Origin: Collinsella sp. TM09-10AT
GTDB taxonomy: Bacteria > Actinomycetota > Coriobacteriia > Coriobacteriales > Coriobacteriaceae
Length of the DNA stretch: 64,000 nucleotides
Reading direction: 5' to 3'
Assembly: GCF_003436275.1 (NCBI RefSeq)
Contig: NZ_QSOP01000005.1
Coordinates: 62,800-126,799 of the forward strand
Shown one piece after another: positions 48,684-57,149 of the stretch. The translations under genes were made by a program, and so were the position numbers. Positions within the stretch are counted from its first letter, which is position 1. Each line of letters opens with the position of its first letter. The notes beneath the pieces were generated by a model. That model saw nothing but the letters and a program-made list of their open reading frames with translations, did no database searches and was not told the origin of the DNA.

Positions 48684-49682
48684 CTATTCGCTCGAGCCGG
48701 AATCGGTCGTCTCGGACGTGTCGGAACTGTCATCCGGGCTCTCGTCCTTCGTCTTGGTCGCAGCATCGCGCGACGTTCCCTGCGGCGTGCTGTTGGCCGT
48801 GTTCACGTCCTCATCCGAGGCCGACTGTTCGTCGGTCAGCGAGGTAATGACCAGCACTTCCTCGTTGTTCTCGGCCGTCGTCTGGGCGCGCACCACAATG
48901 GTGTAGTACACGTCGTTTGCCGATTTCTCAACCGACGAGACGGTGCCGAGCGGTAGACCCTTGGGGAACACACCGCCAATGCCCGAGGTCACGATGATGT
49001 CGCCAACCTTAACGTCGGAGTCGACGCTCACGTACTCAAGACGCAGCGTGCCGTCAGCCTGACCCTGCAGCATGCCCTGGGCGCGCGTGTCCTGCACCAT
49101 AGCGGACACGCCCGAGTTCTCGTCGCCAATCAGGCGCACGGTGGACGTCTTGGCCGAGACCTCGATAATCTGGCCTATGACACCGGCAGAACTCGTCACA
49201 GGCATGTTGATGGTAAGACCGTCGGCAGAACCCTTATCGATGGTGACGGTCGAGGTCCAGGCATCGCCCGAAGCGCCGACGATACGAGCTGCGGTTGATT
49301 TGAGGTTGTAGGTCGACTGCAGGCCGACCAGCCCCTCCAGTCGCTCGGCGGTCTTTTGAGCCTCGGAGAGCTCGGCAACCTTAGAGGTCAGTTCCTCGTT
49401 TTGCTTCTTAAGCTCGTCAAGCGTGTCCTGCGACGCCGTAAGGTTAGAGAACACGTTACCGATCGCATTGAAGGGAGCCGCCACAGCCGAGCCCACAAAG
49501 CGCACCGGCGAGGTAATCGTCGTCACGCCCGAGCGCACGGCTTGAATCGGTCCTGCCTCGCCCTCGCGGATGTAAAACGTGAGCAGCAACACCGAAATCA
49601 GGCTGAAAACAATCAACGGGCGCATACCCGTTGATTGTCGCTTGGTATTCAGATTTGTGGAGAAACCCGAAGATCGTGCCAA
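48684..49682 (-). CDS. mreC: Rod shape-determining protein MreC
   Basis: A 332-residue scaffold with one N-terminal membrane helix (about 21-37), a coiled coil (about 83-115: LDELKKQNEELTSKVAEL), two beta domains (ARIVGASGDAWTSTVTIDKG, DVKVGDIIVTSGIGGVFPKGLP) and a Ser/Thr/Asp-rich disordered tail of about 60 residues. The start is TTG with AAGGTGG 7 bases upstream. It follows mreB. Confidence 0.93.
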   Translation of the reverse strand: MARSSGFSTNLNTKRQSTGMRPLIVFSLISVLLLTFYIREGEAGPIQAVRSGVTTITSPVRFVGSAVAAPFNAIGNVFSNLTASQDTLDELKKQNEELTSKVAELSEAQKTAERLEGLVGLQSTYNLKSTAARIVGASGDAWTSTVTIDKGSADGLTINMPVTSSAGVIGQIIEVSAKTSTVRLIGDENSGVSAMVQDTRAQGMLQGQADGTLRLEYVSVDSDVKVGDIIVTSGIGGVFPKGLPLGTVSSVEKSANDVYYTIVVRAQTTAENNEEVLVITSLTDEQSASDEDVNTANSTPQGTSRDAATKTKDESPDDSSDTSETTDSGSSE

Positions 49683-49703
49683 ATGGAATCCACCTTTTGG
49701 AAA

Positions 49704-50747
49704 TTAAGCATTGGTCTGGACGAAGCCGCCATCAAACGCATTGGCCTCGAGCACGCGGGCACAGCCGTTAACGACGTTATCGAGCGCCGTGGGGCTGACG
49801 TTGACCGAAACGCCGGTCTCATCGCGCAGGCGCACGTCGAGACCGCGCAGCAGCGCGCCGCCACCGGTCAGCAAAATGCCGTAGTACATAAGGTCCGAGG
49901 CAAGATCGGGAGGCGTAGCGTCGAGTGCGTCCTTGACGGCCTTGGCCATCTCGTCGAGCGGCTTGTTGAGCGCGCGACGAATCTCCTCGCTCTCGATGCG
50001 CACGGTCTTGGGCAGACCGGTGATCACGTCGCGGCCGTTGACCTCGACGTCGAGCTCATCCTTGAGCGGCACGGCGGAGCCGACCTTGATCTTGATGTCC
50101 TCTGCCGTACGCTCGCCGATGGCCAGGTTGTAGGCATCGCGAACGTGCGTGAGAATGGCCTGATCGAACTCGTCGCCGGCAATACGGATGGACTGCGAGA
50201 CGACGATGCCGCCCATAGCGATAACGGCAACCTCGGTGGTACCGCCACCGATGTCGATGACCATGGAGCCGGTGGGTTCCTCGACGGGCAGGTCGGCGCC
50301 GATGGCAGCCGCCATGGGCTCTTCGATCAGATAGGCCTGGCGGGCACCGGCCTGGATCGTGGCCTCAAAAACAGCGCGCTTCTCGACCGACGTGACACCG
50401 GAGGGAACGCAGACGACAACACGCGGACGCGGAGTCCACGGATAGCGCTTCTCGGACGCCTTGTCGATAAAGTAGCGAAGCATGGCCTCGGTAACATCGA
50501 AGTCGGCGATGACGCCGTCCTTCAAGGGACGAACGGCCACGATGTTGCCGGGCGTACGGCCGAGCATGCGCTTTGCCTCGATACCGACCGCCAAGATGCG
50601 CTCGTCGTTCTTGTCGATGGCGACAACAGAGGGCTCGCGAATGACGATGCCCTTGCCGCGCACGGAGACAAGCGTATTGGCGGTGCCGAGGTCGATGGCA
50701 AGATCGCCCGCATAGCTACCGAAGAACATATCCATCAAAGAAAACAA
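49704..50747 (-). CDS. mreB: Rod shape-determining actin homologue MreB
   Basis: Forms membrane-bound filaments that orient the elongation machinery. The 347-residue protein has phosphate-1 DLAIDLGTANTLV, PSVVAIDKN, SMVIDIGGGTTEVAV for phosphate-2, and LTGGGALLRGLD for the adenosine motif. The start is uncertain: a TTG at 50747 has AGGAG 5 bases upstream, while ATGs at 50735 and 50729 lack a close ribosome site. First gene of mreB-mreC-mreD-mrdA-rodA. Confidence 0.96.
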   Translation of the reverse strand: MFSLMDMFFGSYAGDLAIDLGTANTLVSVRGKGIVIREPSVVAIDKNDERILAVGIEAKRMLGRTPGNIVAVRPLKDGVIADFDVTEAMLRYFIDKASEKRYPWTPRPRVVVCVPSGVTSVEKRAVFEATIQAGARQAYLIEEPMAAAIGADLPVEEPTGSMVIDIGGGTTEVAVIAMGGIVVSQSIRIAGDEFDQAILTHVRDAYNLAIGERTAEDIKIKVGSAVPLKDELDVEVNGRDVITGLPKTVRIESEEIRRALNKPLDEMAKAVKDALDATPPDLASDLMYYGILLTGGGALLRGLDVRLRDETGVSVNVSPTALDNVVNGCARVLEANAFDGGFVQTNA

Positions 50748-50807
50748 CGCAACTCCTGATGTGTTGGATGATTGCTGGAAAACTACTAGCCCATCATACT
50801 AGCGCAA

Positions 50808-50840
50808 GCCCGGCACCTCACTTGCGGTGAAGCGCCGGGC
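50808..50840. terminator. Strong hairpin between the TPR gene and mreB
   Basis: A 14-bp stem with wobble pairs (50808-50821 with 50827-50840) and a 5-nt loop. There is no T tract on either strand, so it may be a weak or factor-dependent terminator or an RNA-end stabiliser. Confidence 0.5.
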
Positions 50841-50862
50841 AAAGCTAAATCCCATAAGGTCA

Positions 50863-52167
50863 CTACTGGTTGTCAGCAGCCGAGAAATCCATATCGAGCG
50901 AAGAAACGGCCCAGCCGATATGGTTGTCGGAGCGCACGAATTTGACGGTGTACTCCTGCTCGCCGCCCTTGGACATCGATGCCTTCACCTTGGCGGTCGT
51001 CTCGGTCATGGACTGATCCATGCCCTCGACGGACACGGTGGCACCCTGCGGAATCGAGGAGATGATCATCGACTTAGCGTCCTCGGACAGGCTCGAGGCC
51101 AGGCAAGACTCGGCCTTTGCGGCGTCACCGTCGCCGGCAGCCTGGAACAGATCGGTAACGACAGACTCCTGAGACGGGAAGCCAAAGCCGCGCGTGTAGG
51201 CAAAGCCCAGACCGCCCGCGGCGATCAAAATGAGCAGAAGCAGCACGATGAAGACTTTGAGACCCGTATGGCGATGGCGACGACGGACCTTGGCCTGCTT
51301 ACGATCCTGACGGTCCTGCTGGACCATCTCGGACTCGGACAGCGTAAAGAAGCCGGTGTCCGAGGGATCAGGCATAAACTGACCGGTCGCGCCCGTAGGA
51401 TCGAGCGGATCGACGGCAGGAGCGTCCATCGCGGGCGCCGGAGCCGTGGCCATAGCCGTCTGGGCAGACAGCGCGGCAAGCGAATCCTGCACGCGGGCAA
51501 GCTCATCGGCCTGCTCGGAGGTGAGCTGGTAGATGCCATCGGCAGTAGCGGCATTAAAGGCGTCGAGTGCGTCGGAGGGACGGCCGGCGGCAGAAAGCGC
51601 CTGACCCATGCCGGCGTTGAGCGCACGCGTGTCGTCGCGGGGGCCGGCAAAGTCGATAGCCGTGCGGTAAGTCTCCACGGCATCCGCCGGACGGCCGAGC
51701 TTAATGAAGCAACGACCGAGCTCGCCGAGTGCGGCGGCAGGAGCCGGATTGGCGCCGTCGATGGCAGCCTGACGGAAGGCGGTTCCCGCGTTGGCATAGT
51801 CGCCCGACTGGAACAGCGCATTGCCCAGGCCCAGATAGGCCTTGAACGGCGTGGCATAGGAAGCATCCTGCGTAGCGGCAGAGAACGCCTGGGCGGCCGT
51901 CGTGTAGTCGCCCACGGCGGCGAGCGCCTTGCCGCGGTTGGTGAGCAGCGCGCCGCGCTTGCCGTAGGTACCGTCGTTGAGGGCGGCGGCATAGGCCTCG
52001 GCGGCCTCGGCATACATGCCCAGGTGCATCAAGGCGTTGCCACGAAGGTGATCGGCCTCGCCCATAATCTCATCGGGAGTCTTTGCCGCCCCAAGCATCT
52101 GGGCTGCAGCAGAAAAATCACCCGCGCGGTAAGCGGCGCGGCCCTGTTGGATCAGCTGGCTATTCAA
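50863..52167 (-). CDS. TPR-repeat protein with one membrane helix, function unknown
   Basis: A 434-residue protein. Residues 1-215 carry about five TPR-type helical repeats (for example ALMHLGMYAEAAEAYAAAL, ALFQSGDYANAGTAFRQAA). A Pro/Ala/Asp-rich linker (240-290) and a very basic stretch (VRRRHRH) precede a membrane helix at 303-324. The last 110 residues would be outside and resemble a small alpha/beta domain. Topology is thus cytoplasmic TPR, extracytoplasmic tail. The start is TTG after AAGGGG. It sits between the cyclophilin gene and mreB. No specific function can be assigned. Confidence 0.75.
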   Translation of the reverse strand: MNSQLIQQGRAAYRAGDFSAAAQMLGAAKTPDEIMGEADHLRGNALMHLGMYAEAAEAYAAALNDGTYGKRGALLTNRGKALAAVGDYTTAAQAFSAATQDASYATPFKAYLGLGNALFQSGDYANAGTAFRQAAIDGANPAPAAALGELGRCFIKLGRPADAVETYRTAIDFAGPRDDTRALNAGMGQALSAAGRPSDALDAFNAATADGIYQLTSEQADELARVQDSLAALSAQTAMATAPAPAMDAPAVDPLDPTGATGQFMPDPSDTGFFTLSESEMVQQDRQDRKQAKVRRRHRHTGLKVFIVLLLLILIAAGGLGFAYTRGFGFPSQESVVTDLFQAAGDGDAAKAESCLASSLSEDAKSMIISSIPQGATVSVEGMDQSMTETTAKVKASMSKGGEQEYTVKFVRSDNHIGWAVSSLDMDFSAADNQ

Positions 52168-52178
52168 GGAAGTCCCCT

Positions 52179-52721
52179 TTACTCGTGAACGATCTCGACA
52201 TGGACGATCTCGTCGCCGGCACGCAGCTGCGAAATCACATCGAGACCCTCGACCGTGGTACCAAAGACGGTGTAACCAGAATCGAGGTTATGCTGGGCAC
52301 CCAGGCAGAAGTAGAACTGCGAACCCGCGGAATCGGGATCCATGGAGCGTGCCATGGCAAGGGCGCCATCGACATGGCTGTTGCGCGGATTGGTGGCAAA
52401 CTCGCCCTTGATGCAGTAGCCGGGACCACCGGTGCCGGGCATGCCGTCGGGGCCCTCAAGACCGGCAGCGACGTCGGCGCCGGACATGTCGCGGGTATTG
52501 GGGTCGCCGCCCTGGATAACAAAACCGGGCACATAGCGATGGAACTTAAGGCCATCATAGAAGCCCATCGTGGAAAGCTCGCAGAAGTTCGCGACATGAA
52601 TGGGAGCGCCCTCGCCGTCAAACTTGACCTTGATGGTACCCTTCGACGTCTCGATTACGGCGCACTCGTCGCCGATAAGCTGATACTCGGGCGTGTAGAG
52701 CTCTTTCTTAAAACCAAACAT
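52179..52721 (-). CDS. Cyclophilin-type peptidyl-prolyl isomerase
   Basis: Cytoplasmic proline isomerase, 180 residues, without a signal peptide. Active-site elements are FHRYVPGFVIQGGDP (Arg of FHR and QGG) and ALAMARSMDPDSAGSQFYFCLG, with YTVFGTTVEGLDVI near the end. The family Trp that binds cyclosporin is replaced (NLDSGYTVFG region). The ATG has GGAGG 8 bases upstream. Confidence 0.92.
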   Translation of the reverse strand: MFGFKKELYTPEYQLIGDECAVIETSKGTIKVKFDGEGAPIHVANFCELSTMGFYDGLKFHRYVPGFVIQGGDPNTRDMSGADVAAGLEGPDGMPGTGGPGYCIKGEFATNPRNSHVDGALAMARSMDPDSAGSQFYFCLGAQHNLDSGYTVFGTTVEGLDVISQLRAGDEIVHVEIVHE

Positions 52722-52760
52722 GTGGTTCCCTCCTCGTGCGTTTAAAGCATATTTGTACGA

Positions 52761-52790
52761 ATTGTAGCAATAAGCACGGGCTTACATCAA
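52761..52790 (-). promoter_or_regulatory. Promoter of the cyclophilin/TPR gene unit
   Basis: TTGATG (52790-52785) and TACAAT (52766-52761) on the minus strand, spacing 18, with TGC just before the -10. The start of transcription would lie about 35 bases before the cyclophilin ATG. Confidence 0.6.
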
Positions 52791-52828
52791 TTGCGCACGT
52801 AGGTTATGCCGACTATGGCGAACTAATT

Positions 52829-53971
52829 TTAGGAACGCTGCTGCGGCTTCCAGGAACCCACATTGGCGTCGTACTGGTTCAGCGCGCTGTTGCCACCCTG
52901 CGCGATGGGCGCCAGGATCTCGCTTTGGTGGGAACTCATCGACTCGCCATCGGGAATGGCCAGCGAGATATCCCAGCTCTGGCAGATCACGTCAACGCGC
53001 TCATACATCCACTCGGCAAGCTGCTTTAAGTGGGCGATGTCGTCCGCATAGACCGTATCGTCCTGATACTTAAGATTGTTGAGCTCATCTTGCGTCTTTT
53101 TGATCTGGTCGCGCAGGGCGTAGGCACTCTGCGACAGCTCCTGACGGGTGGACAGCGGCGTTCGGAGATAACCATTGTTAAAGGAATCGATGACCTCGCC
53201 AATCTGGTCCTCGTCATCGTAGGACACGATGGTCTGATACAGACCGTCGAGCCTGGTATAGAGCTGATCATCGGTGAGCACGGTTTCTTCCTGGACCACC
53301 TCGGCAGAATCGTCCTGCTTGGTATCGTCCTCAATCGCCTCGCCCTTTTGACGCGTGGGGAAGGTGGTTTGTGCAGCTTGGCCAAACTGGTCGTAGAAGT
53401 CAGGCATAACACCCATGGGATCGGTCGTCACGAACCAATAGGCACCACCGCACACGACGGCAAGGACCGCGATGATAATGAGCGGCTTGGGAATATGACG
53501 CTTGTGCTTGTGATAGGCGTCCTCGTCGGGATGCACCTTACGCTTGGGTTTTTGAGGATCGTCGTGCAGTGAAACCGGCGTGGGAATAACGACCTTGGGG
53601 ATACCGAAATCCTTATCGAAAGCCGGCAGCACGCAGGTCTCATTGGGGTCGGCGGCGTCTGAAAGCACCGCGGCGGCAGAGGCTGGCGCATGCGGCACCT
53701 CGGTATCGATCTGCTCTTGCGTTAGGCGCGGAAAGCCCGCCGTGCGGCCCGCTGCCAGGTCGGATGCGGCCGTGTCCTCGGAGAGGATACCCGGAGCGGG
53801 GCGTCCGCATTTGGGGCACGTACGATCATGCGGAGAAAGACGGGCACCGCAGCCCTCACAGAACACAAACTCGGTGTGCTCGGGACCATCGCCCGGACCC
53901 ACATAGGCGTTGCAGTAGGGGCAGAACGAGGCGCCGTCCTCGATAGTCTTAAGGCAATGCGGGCAGATCAC
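52829..53971 (-). CDS. Zinc-ribbon protein with one membrane helix, function unknown
   Basis: A 380-residue protein. Two zinc ribbons are at the N-terminus (Cys3/6/17/20 and Cys38/41/52/55, all CxxC pairs). A linker with an NETCVLP motif near residue 112 leads to a basic stretch (KHKRHIPK) and a membrane helix at about 163-183. The external part (185-380) is largely helical and acidic. I place the start at a GTG at 53971, which has GAGG 5 bases upstream and gives MICPHCLKTIEDGASFCPYC; a TTG ten codons earlier is less likely. Related in layout to the nearby TPR protein (cytoplasmic module, basic stretch, one helix, external domain). Function unknown. Confidence 0.72.
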   Translation of the reverse strand: MICPHCLKTIEDGASFCPYCNAYVGPGDGPEHTEFVFCEGCGARLSPHDRTCPKCGRPAPGILSEDTAASDLAAGRTAGFPRLTQEQIDTEVPHAPASAAAVLSDAADPNETCVLPAFDKDFGIPKVVIPTPVSLHDDPQKPKRKVHPDEDAYHKHKRHIPKPLIIIAVLAVVCGGAYWFVTTDPMGVMPDFYDQFGQAAQTTFPTRQKGEAIEDDTKQDDSAEVVQEETVLTDDQLYTRLDGLYQTIVSYDDEDQIGEVIDSFNNGYLRTPLSTRQELSQSAYALRDQIKKTQDELNNLKYQDDTVYADDIAHLKQLAEWMYERVDVICQSWDISLAIPDGESMSSHQSEILAPIAQGGNSALNQYDANVGSWKPQQRS

Positions 53972-54074
53972 GGCATCCTCTTTTCGAAGCAATTCAAACA
54001 ATCGAGGTTAGAGCATAACATCGCCACGGCCCCACAGGAGCAAGGCACCAATTCAACATCGCCAGGGCGCGTAG

Positions 54075-56804
54075 CTACTTCTTCTTTTTGCTTGGCATCG
54101 AAACTTTGATGCCTTGGGCGGACTTGGTTACGCGGAAGCGCTTGGCGCCCGTGGGCTTCTTTTTCTTGGGCTGGGCCTGGGCCACGCCCTCGAGTGCGCG
54201 GGCCTCGGCCTCACGAACGGTGCGAGCTTCGCGGCGCTGCGCCATGTCGGCGGCGACGCGCTTGGCAAAACGCTCCGCCGTCGAACCCGTCGAGCTCACC
54301 TTGCCGCCACCGCGACCCAGGCGGACGCGAACACCGCGGCCAAAACCAGTTGCGGCATGACGACGACGCGGCTTGAGCGAATCCATCATCGTGGCGAGCT
54401 TAAAAAACACCGAGCAGGTAAAGACCACGATGACAGCCAAGATAACCATCTGGCCCATCGACAGGTTAGCAATAGACAGCAGCTCCGGGAATCCGATAAC
54501 GCCCACCAAGATGCCAGCGACTACAAACACAAAGAGCACCACGCGCAAGGGCGTGAGAGGCTGCGAGATGCGCCAGATCAGGCTGACGCTCGCCGCGCAC
54601 GACGTAAGCAGGCACATCGTAGACAGCGTGAGCTGGTTAAAGCCAAACACGCGCGCCACAAAGATATCGAGCGCCGCGGCCAAAATGACCGCAATCGACG
54701 CCGGCAGTGCCCGCTTGAGCACGTTCGTCAGGAACGACCCCTTCACGCGAGCATTGTTGGGCTCCAGGCCCAAGACAAAGCCCGGCGCGCCAATGCAGAA
54801 GAAGTTGATGAGCGTCATCTGAATCGGCTCGAAAGGGTACGGCGGCAGCGCGATGCACAGCGCCGCCAGGCCCATCGAGAACAGCGTCTTGGTCAAGAAC
54901 AGCGAAGCCGAACGCTGCAGGTTGTTGATGGAGCGACGGCCCTCGGCCACCACGGCGGGCATCGAGGCAAAGTCGTTGTCGACAAGTACGATCTCGGCCA
55001 CGTTACGCGCGGCATCGGAGCCGGCCGCCATGGCGACGGAGCAGTCGGCCTCCTTGAGCGCCAGCACGTCGTTGACGCCGTCGCCCGTCATGGCCACGGT
55101 GTGCTCGCGGCGCTTGAGTGCCTGCACGAGCTCGCGCTTCTGCTGCGGGGTCACACGACCAAAGACATGGTAGCGGTCCACTGCGGCATCGAGCTTGGCC
55201 GGCGTATCGAGCGTCGTGGCGTCCACATAAGCGTCCGCCCCCGGCACGCCCACCACGCGTGCGATCGACGACACCGTACGCGGGTCGTCGCCACTGATCA
55301 CGTTGAGGGTCACGCCCTGCTCGTTAAAGTAGCCGATGGTCTCGGCCGCCGAGGTACGAATCTCGTCGCGGATGGTCACAAAGCCCACGGGCTCGGCCTC
55401 GCCCACCATATCGCCATCGGGCGTAAAGCCGTCCACGAGCGCCACCACGAGCACGCGGCAGGTATCGGCAAGCTCGGCGACACGGTTCTCGACCTGGGCA
55501 AACGCACGATCAGAGAGCACAAACTGCGCCGCACCCATCACATATGAGCCCTGTGCAAACGACGCGCCGCTCCACTTTTTGGAAGACGAGAACGGAATGA
55601 CCGACAGCGGCTCGGACACCTCGACCGGACGGTCGGCGTAATAGTTGAGCAGCGCCTGACAGGTCTCGTTGGCATCGGCCGAGGTCGCACGTGCGACGTT
55701 AGCCAGCGCAAAATCGAGCACCGTGGTATCGACGGGAACGGCGGCGTCGCCCTCCCCCGCACCCATACCCTCGACCGGCAGCGGATAGGTACCCTCGACC
55801 TCCATGCGGCCCGACGTGATGGTGCCCGTCTTGTCCAGGCACAGCACGTCGACGCGCGCGAGCGTCTCAATGCAGTAGAGCTGCTGCGCGAGTACCTTGC
55901 GGCGGGCCAGGCGCACCGTGGCGATGGCGAGCACCGACGAGGTCAGCAGCACCAGGCCTTGCGGGATCATGCCCAGCAGGGCGCCCACCGTGGACAGCAG
56001 CGCCGACGAAGGCACATGACCAGCCAACAGCTCGGAGAAGCACCACGAAAGCGCGCTATTGCCTGGGGTTCCCGCGGCATCCCACAGCTCGCTCACGCTC
56101 GAGGCAAACAACGCCAAACCGAGCGGGATCATGATGATGCTCGCAAAGCGCACGATGGCGTTAAGCGCGTTCATGATCTCGGAATTGACCTTTTTGACGT
56201 ACTTGGCCTCGTTATTAATTTTGGCCACGTAGTTGTCGGCGCCGACATGGATCACGCGGGCGCGCAGCAGACCCGAGTCGATAAAGCTGCCGCTCATGAG
56301 CTCGGAACCGGGCTGTTTCTTAATAAGATCGCTCTCGCCCGTCAGCAAGCTCTCGTTCACGAGCGCCTCGCCCGAAACCACCACGGCGTCAGCGGGGATC
56401 TGGTCGCCGCGCCCCAGGCGGATGATGTCGTCGAGCACGATCTGGTCCAGGTCGAGCTCCACCTCGGAGCCGTCGCGCACCGCGATGGCCTTCTTGGAGG
56501 TCAGCAGCGTGAGCTTATCGACCATCTTCTTGGAACGCATGGACTGAATGACGCCAATAGCGGTATTGAGGAACACCACGAACAGGAACGTCAGATTCTT
56601 AAACGAACCGGTCAAAATGACCAGGAACGCCAAGATCACGTTGATCAAATTGAACAGCGTGCAGAGGTTCTCGATGATGAGCTCTTTGACCGACTTGGTC
56701 TTGAGCTCCATGTTGCGGTTGATCTTACCGGCGGCGATGCGCTCCTCGACCTCGGCGGTCGAGAGTCCGCGCTCGATATCCGTTGCTGCCATACCACGTC
56801 CCAT
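54075..56804 (-). CDS. Cation-translocating P-type ATPase (CtpE-like)
   Basis: A 909-residue pump. Visible: TGES actuator loop (NESLLTGESDLIKK), phosphorylation site CLDKTGTITSG, MTGDGVNDVLALKEADCSVAM hinge, and about ten membrane helices. MIPQGLVLLTSSVLAIATVRLA resembles the fourth helix of CtpE-type calcium pumps, so calcium or a similar divalent cation is a reasonable guess; it lacks the N-terminal metal-binding domains of copper pumps. About 100 residues after the last helix form a very basic tail ending in SMPSKKKK. The start is uncertain: a TATACC -10 lies 11 bases upstream of the ATG at 56804, suggesting a leaderless message; an ATG at 56792 is the alternative. Confidence 0.88.
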   Translation of the reverse strand: MGRGMAATDIERGLSTAEVEERIAAGKINRNMELKTKSVKELIIENLCTLFNLINVILAFLVILTGSFKNLTFLFVVFLNTAIGVIQSMRSKKMVDKLTLLTSKKAIAVRDGSEVELDLDQIVLDDIIRLGRGDQIPADAVVVSGEALVNESLLTGESDLIKKQPGSELMSGSFIDSGLLRARVIHVGADNYVAKINNEAKYVKKVNSEIMNALNAIVRFASIIMIPLGLALFASSVSELWDAAGTPGNSALSWCFSELLAGHVPSSALLSTVGALLGMIPQGLVLLTSSVLAIATVRLARRKVLAQQLYCIETLARVDVLCLDKTGTITSGRMEVEGTYPLPVEGMGAGEGDAAVPVDTTVLDFALANVARATSADANETCQALLNYYADRPVEVSEPLSVIPFSSSKKWSGASFAQGSYVMGAAQFVLSDRAFAQVENRVAELADTCRVLVVALVDGFTPDGDMVGEAEPVGFVTIRDEIRTSAAETIGYFNEQGVTLNVISGDDPRTVSSIARVVGVPGADAYVDATTLDTPAKLDAAVDRYHVFGRVTPQQKRELVQALKRREHTVAMTGDGVNDVLALKEADCSVAMAAGSDAARNVAEIVLVDNDFASMPAVVAEGRRSINNLQRSASLFLTKTLFSMGLAALCIALPPYPFEPIQMTLINFFCIGAPGFVLGLEPNNARVKGSFLTNVLKRALPASIAVILAAALDIFVARVFGFNQLTLSTMCLLTSCAASVSLIWRISQPLTPLRVVLFVFVVAGILVGVIGFPELLSIANLSMGQMVILAVIVVFTCSVFFKLATMMDSLKPRRRHAATGFGRGVRVRLGRGGGKVSSTGSTAERFAKRVAADMAQRREARTVREAEARALEGVAQAQPKKKKPTGAKRFRVTKSAQGIKVSMPSKKKK

Positions 56805-56815
56805 CACGTCGCGTC

Positions 56816-56821
56816 GGTATA
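56816..56821 (-). promoter_or_regulatory. -10 element for the P-type ATPase gene
   Basis: TATACC on the minus strand immediately after the tRNA terminator's T-run. Predicted transcription start is within about 2 bases of a GTG-ATG pair, with no ribosome site. Confidence 0.4.
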
Positions 56822-56827
56822 AGAAAA

Positions 56828-56857
56828 ACCGCCCGGACCATGCGAGGTTCGGACGGT
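56828..56857 (-). terminator. tRNA-Arg terminator
   Basis: A 12-bp stem with one mismatch (56828-56839 with 56846-56857) and, on the minus strand, TTTTTCTT after it. Confidence 0.8.
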
Positions 56858-56868
56858 CTCACGTTCGA

Positions 56869-56945
56869 TGGTGCCCCATGTTGGATTCGAACCAACGGCC
56901 TTCTGCTCCGGAGGCAGACGCTCTAATCCCCTGAGCTAATAGGGC
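56869..56945 (-). tRNA. tRNA-Arg (anticodon CCG)
   Basis: A 77-nt cloverleaf on the minus strand including an encoded CCA end. The acceptor GCCCTAT pairs with ATGGGGC (one G-U), the anticodon arm is TCTGC-CTCCGGA-GCAGA with anticodon CCG, and the T arm reads GTTGG-TTCGAAT-CCAAC. CCG reads the CGG arginine codon. Confidence 0.95.
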
Positions 56946-56956
56946 CAACGTTTGGC

Positions 56957-56986
56957 ATTATACCCAAGTGCACCACGGGCTATCAA
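56957..56986 (-). promoter_or_regulatory. tRNA-Arg promoter
   Basis: TTGATA (56986-56981) and a perfect TATAAT (56962-56957) on the minus strand, spacing 18, with the tRNA 5' end 11 bases after the -10. Confidence 0.8.
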
Positions 56987-57039
56987 AATAAAAGAAAAAG
57001 CTTTGCAATTCCGAGGAAGACGCGGCGCAGAGGCTCACT

Positions 57040-57068
57040 TTAGAACGCAAAAGTGAAACAATTAGTAT
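57040..57068 (+). promoter_or_regulatory. Promoter of the aromatic amino-acid operon
   Basis: TTAGAA (57040-57045) and TAGTAT (57063-57068), spacing 17. Transcription would begin near 57075, next to the ATG of a short leader reading frame. Confidence 0.5.
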
Positions 57069-57076
57069 AAACTCAC

Positions 57077-57139
57077 ATGCACCATATATACACGGCTCGC
57101 GATGCGGGCCGTTTTTGCAAGGGTTATCCATCGATGTGA
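57077..57139 (+). CDS. Candidate leader peptide of the aro operon (20 codons)
   Basis: A short frame encodes MHHIYTARDAGRFCKGYPSM and stops 10 bases before the aroF ATG. It includes TAC, TTT and TAT codons (Tyr, Phe, Tyr), the end products of the operon. Its ATG lies about 2 bases from the predicted transcription start, so it could be translated without a ribosome site. A terminator-like hairpin falls inside it. That it is translated and senses Tyr/Phe is inference. Confidence 0.4.
   Translation: MHHIYTARDAGRFCKGYPSM
57092..57116 (+). terminator. Attenuator-like hairpin before aroF
   Basis: A 9-bp stem ACGGCTCGC/GCGGGCCGT (one G-U) with a 3-nt loop, followed by TTTT. No plus-strand gene lies upstream that would need a terminator, since the neighbour is a minus-strand tRNA. 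It therefore most likely acts on the aro operon transcript itself. Confidence 0.6.
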
Positions 57140-57149
57140 GAGGCACACC

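Noticed and set aside
56869..57140. tRNA-Arg as an integration site for a mobile element
   Set aside because: No integrase, direct repeat of the tRNA 3' end or foreign-looking DNA lies nearby; core genes flank both sides.
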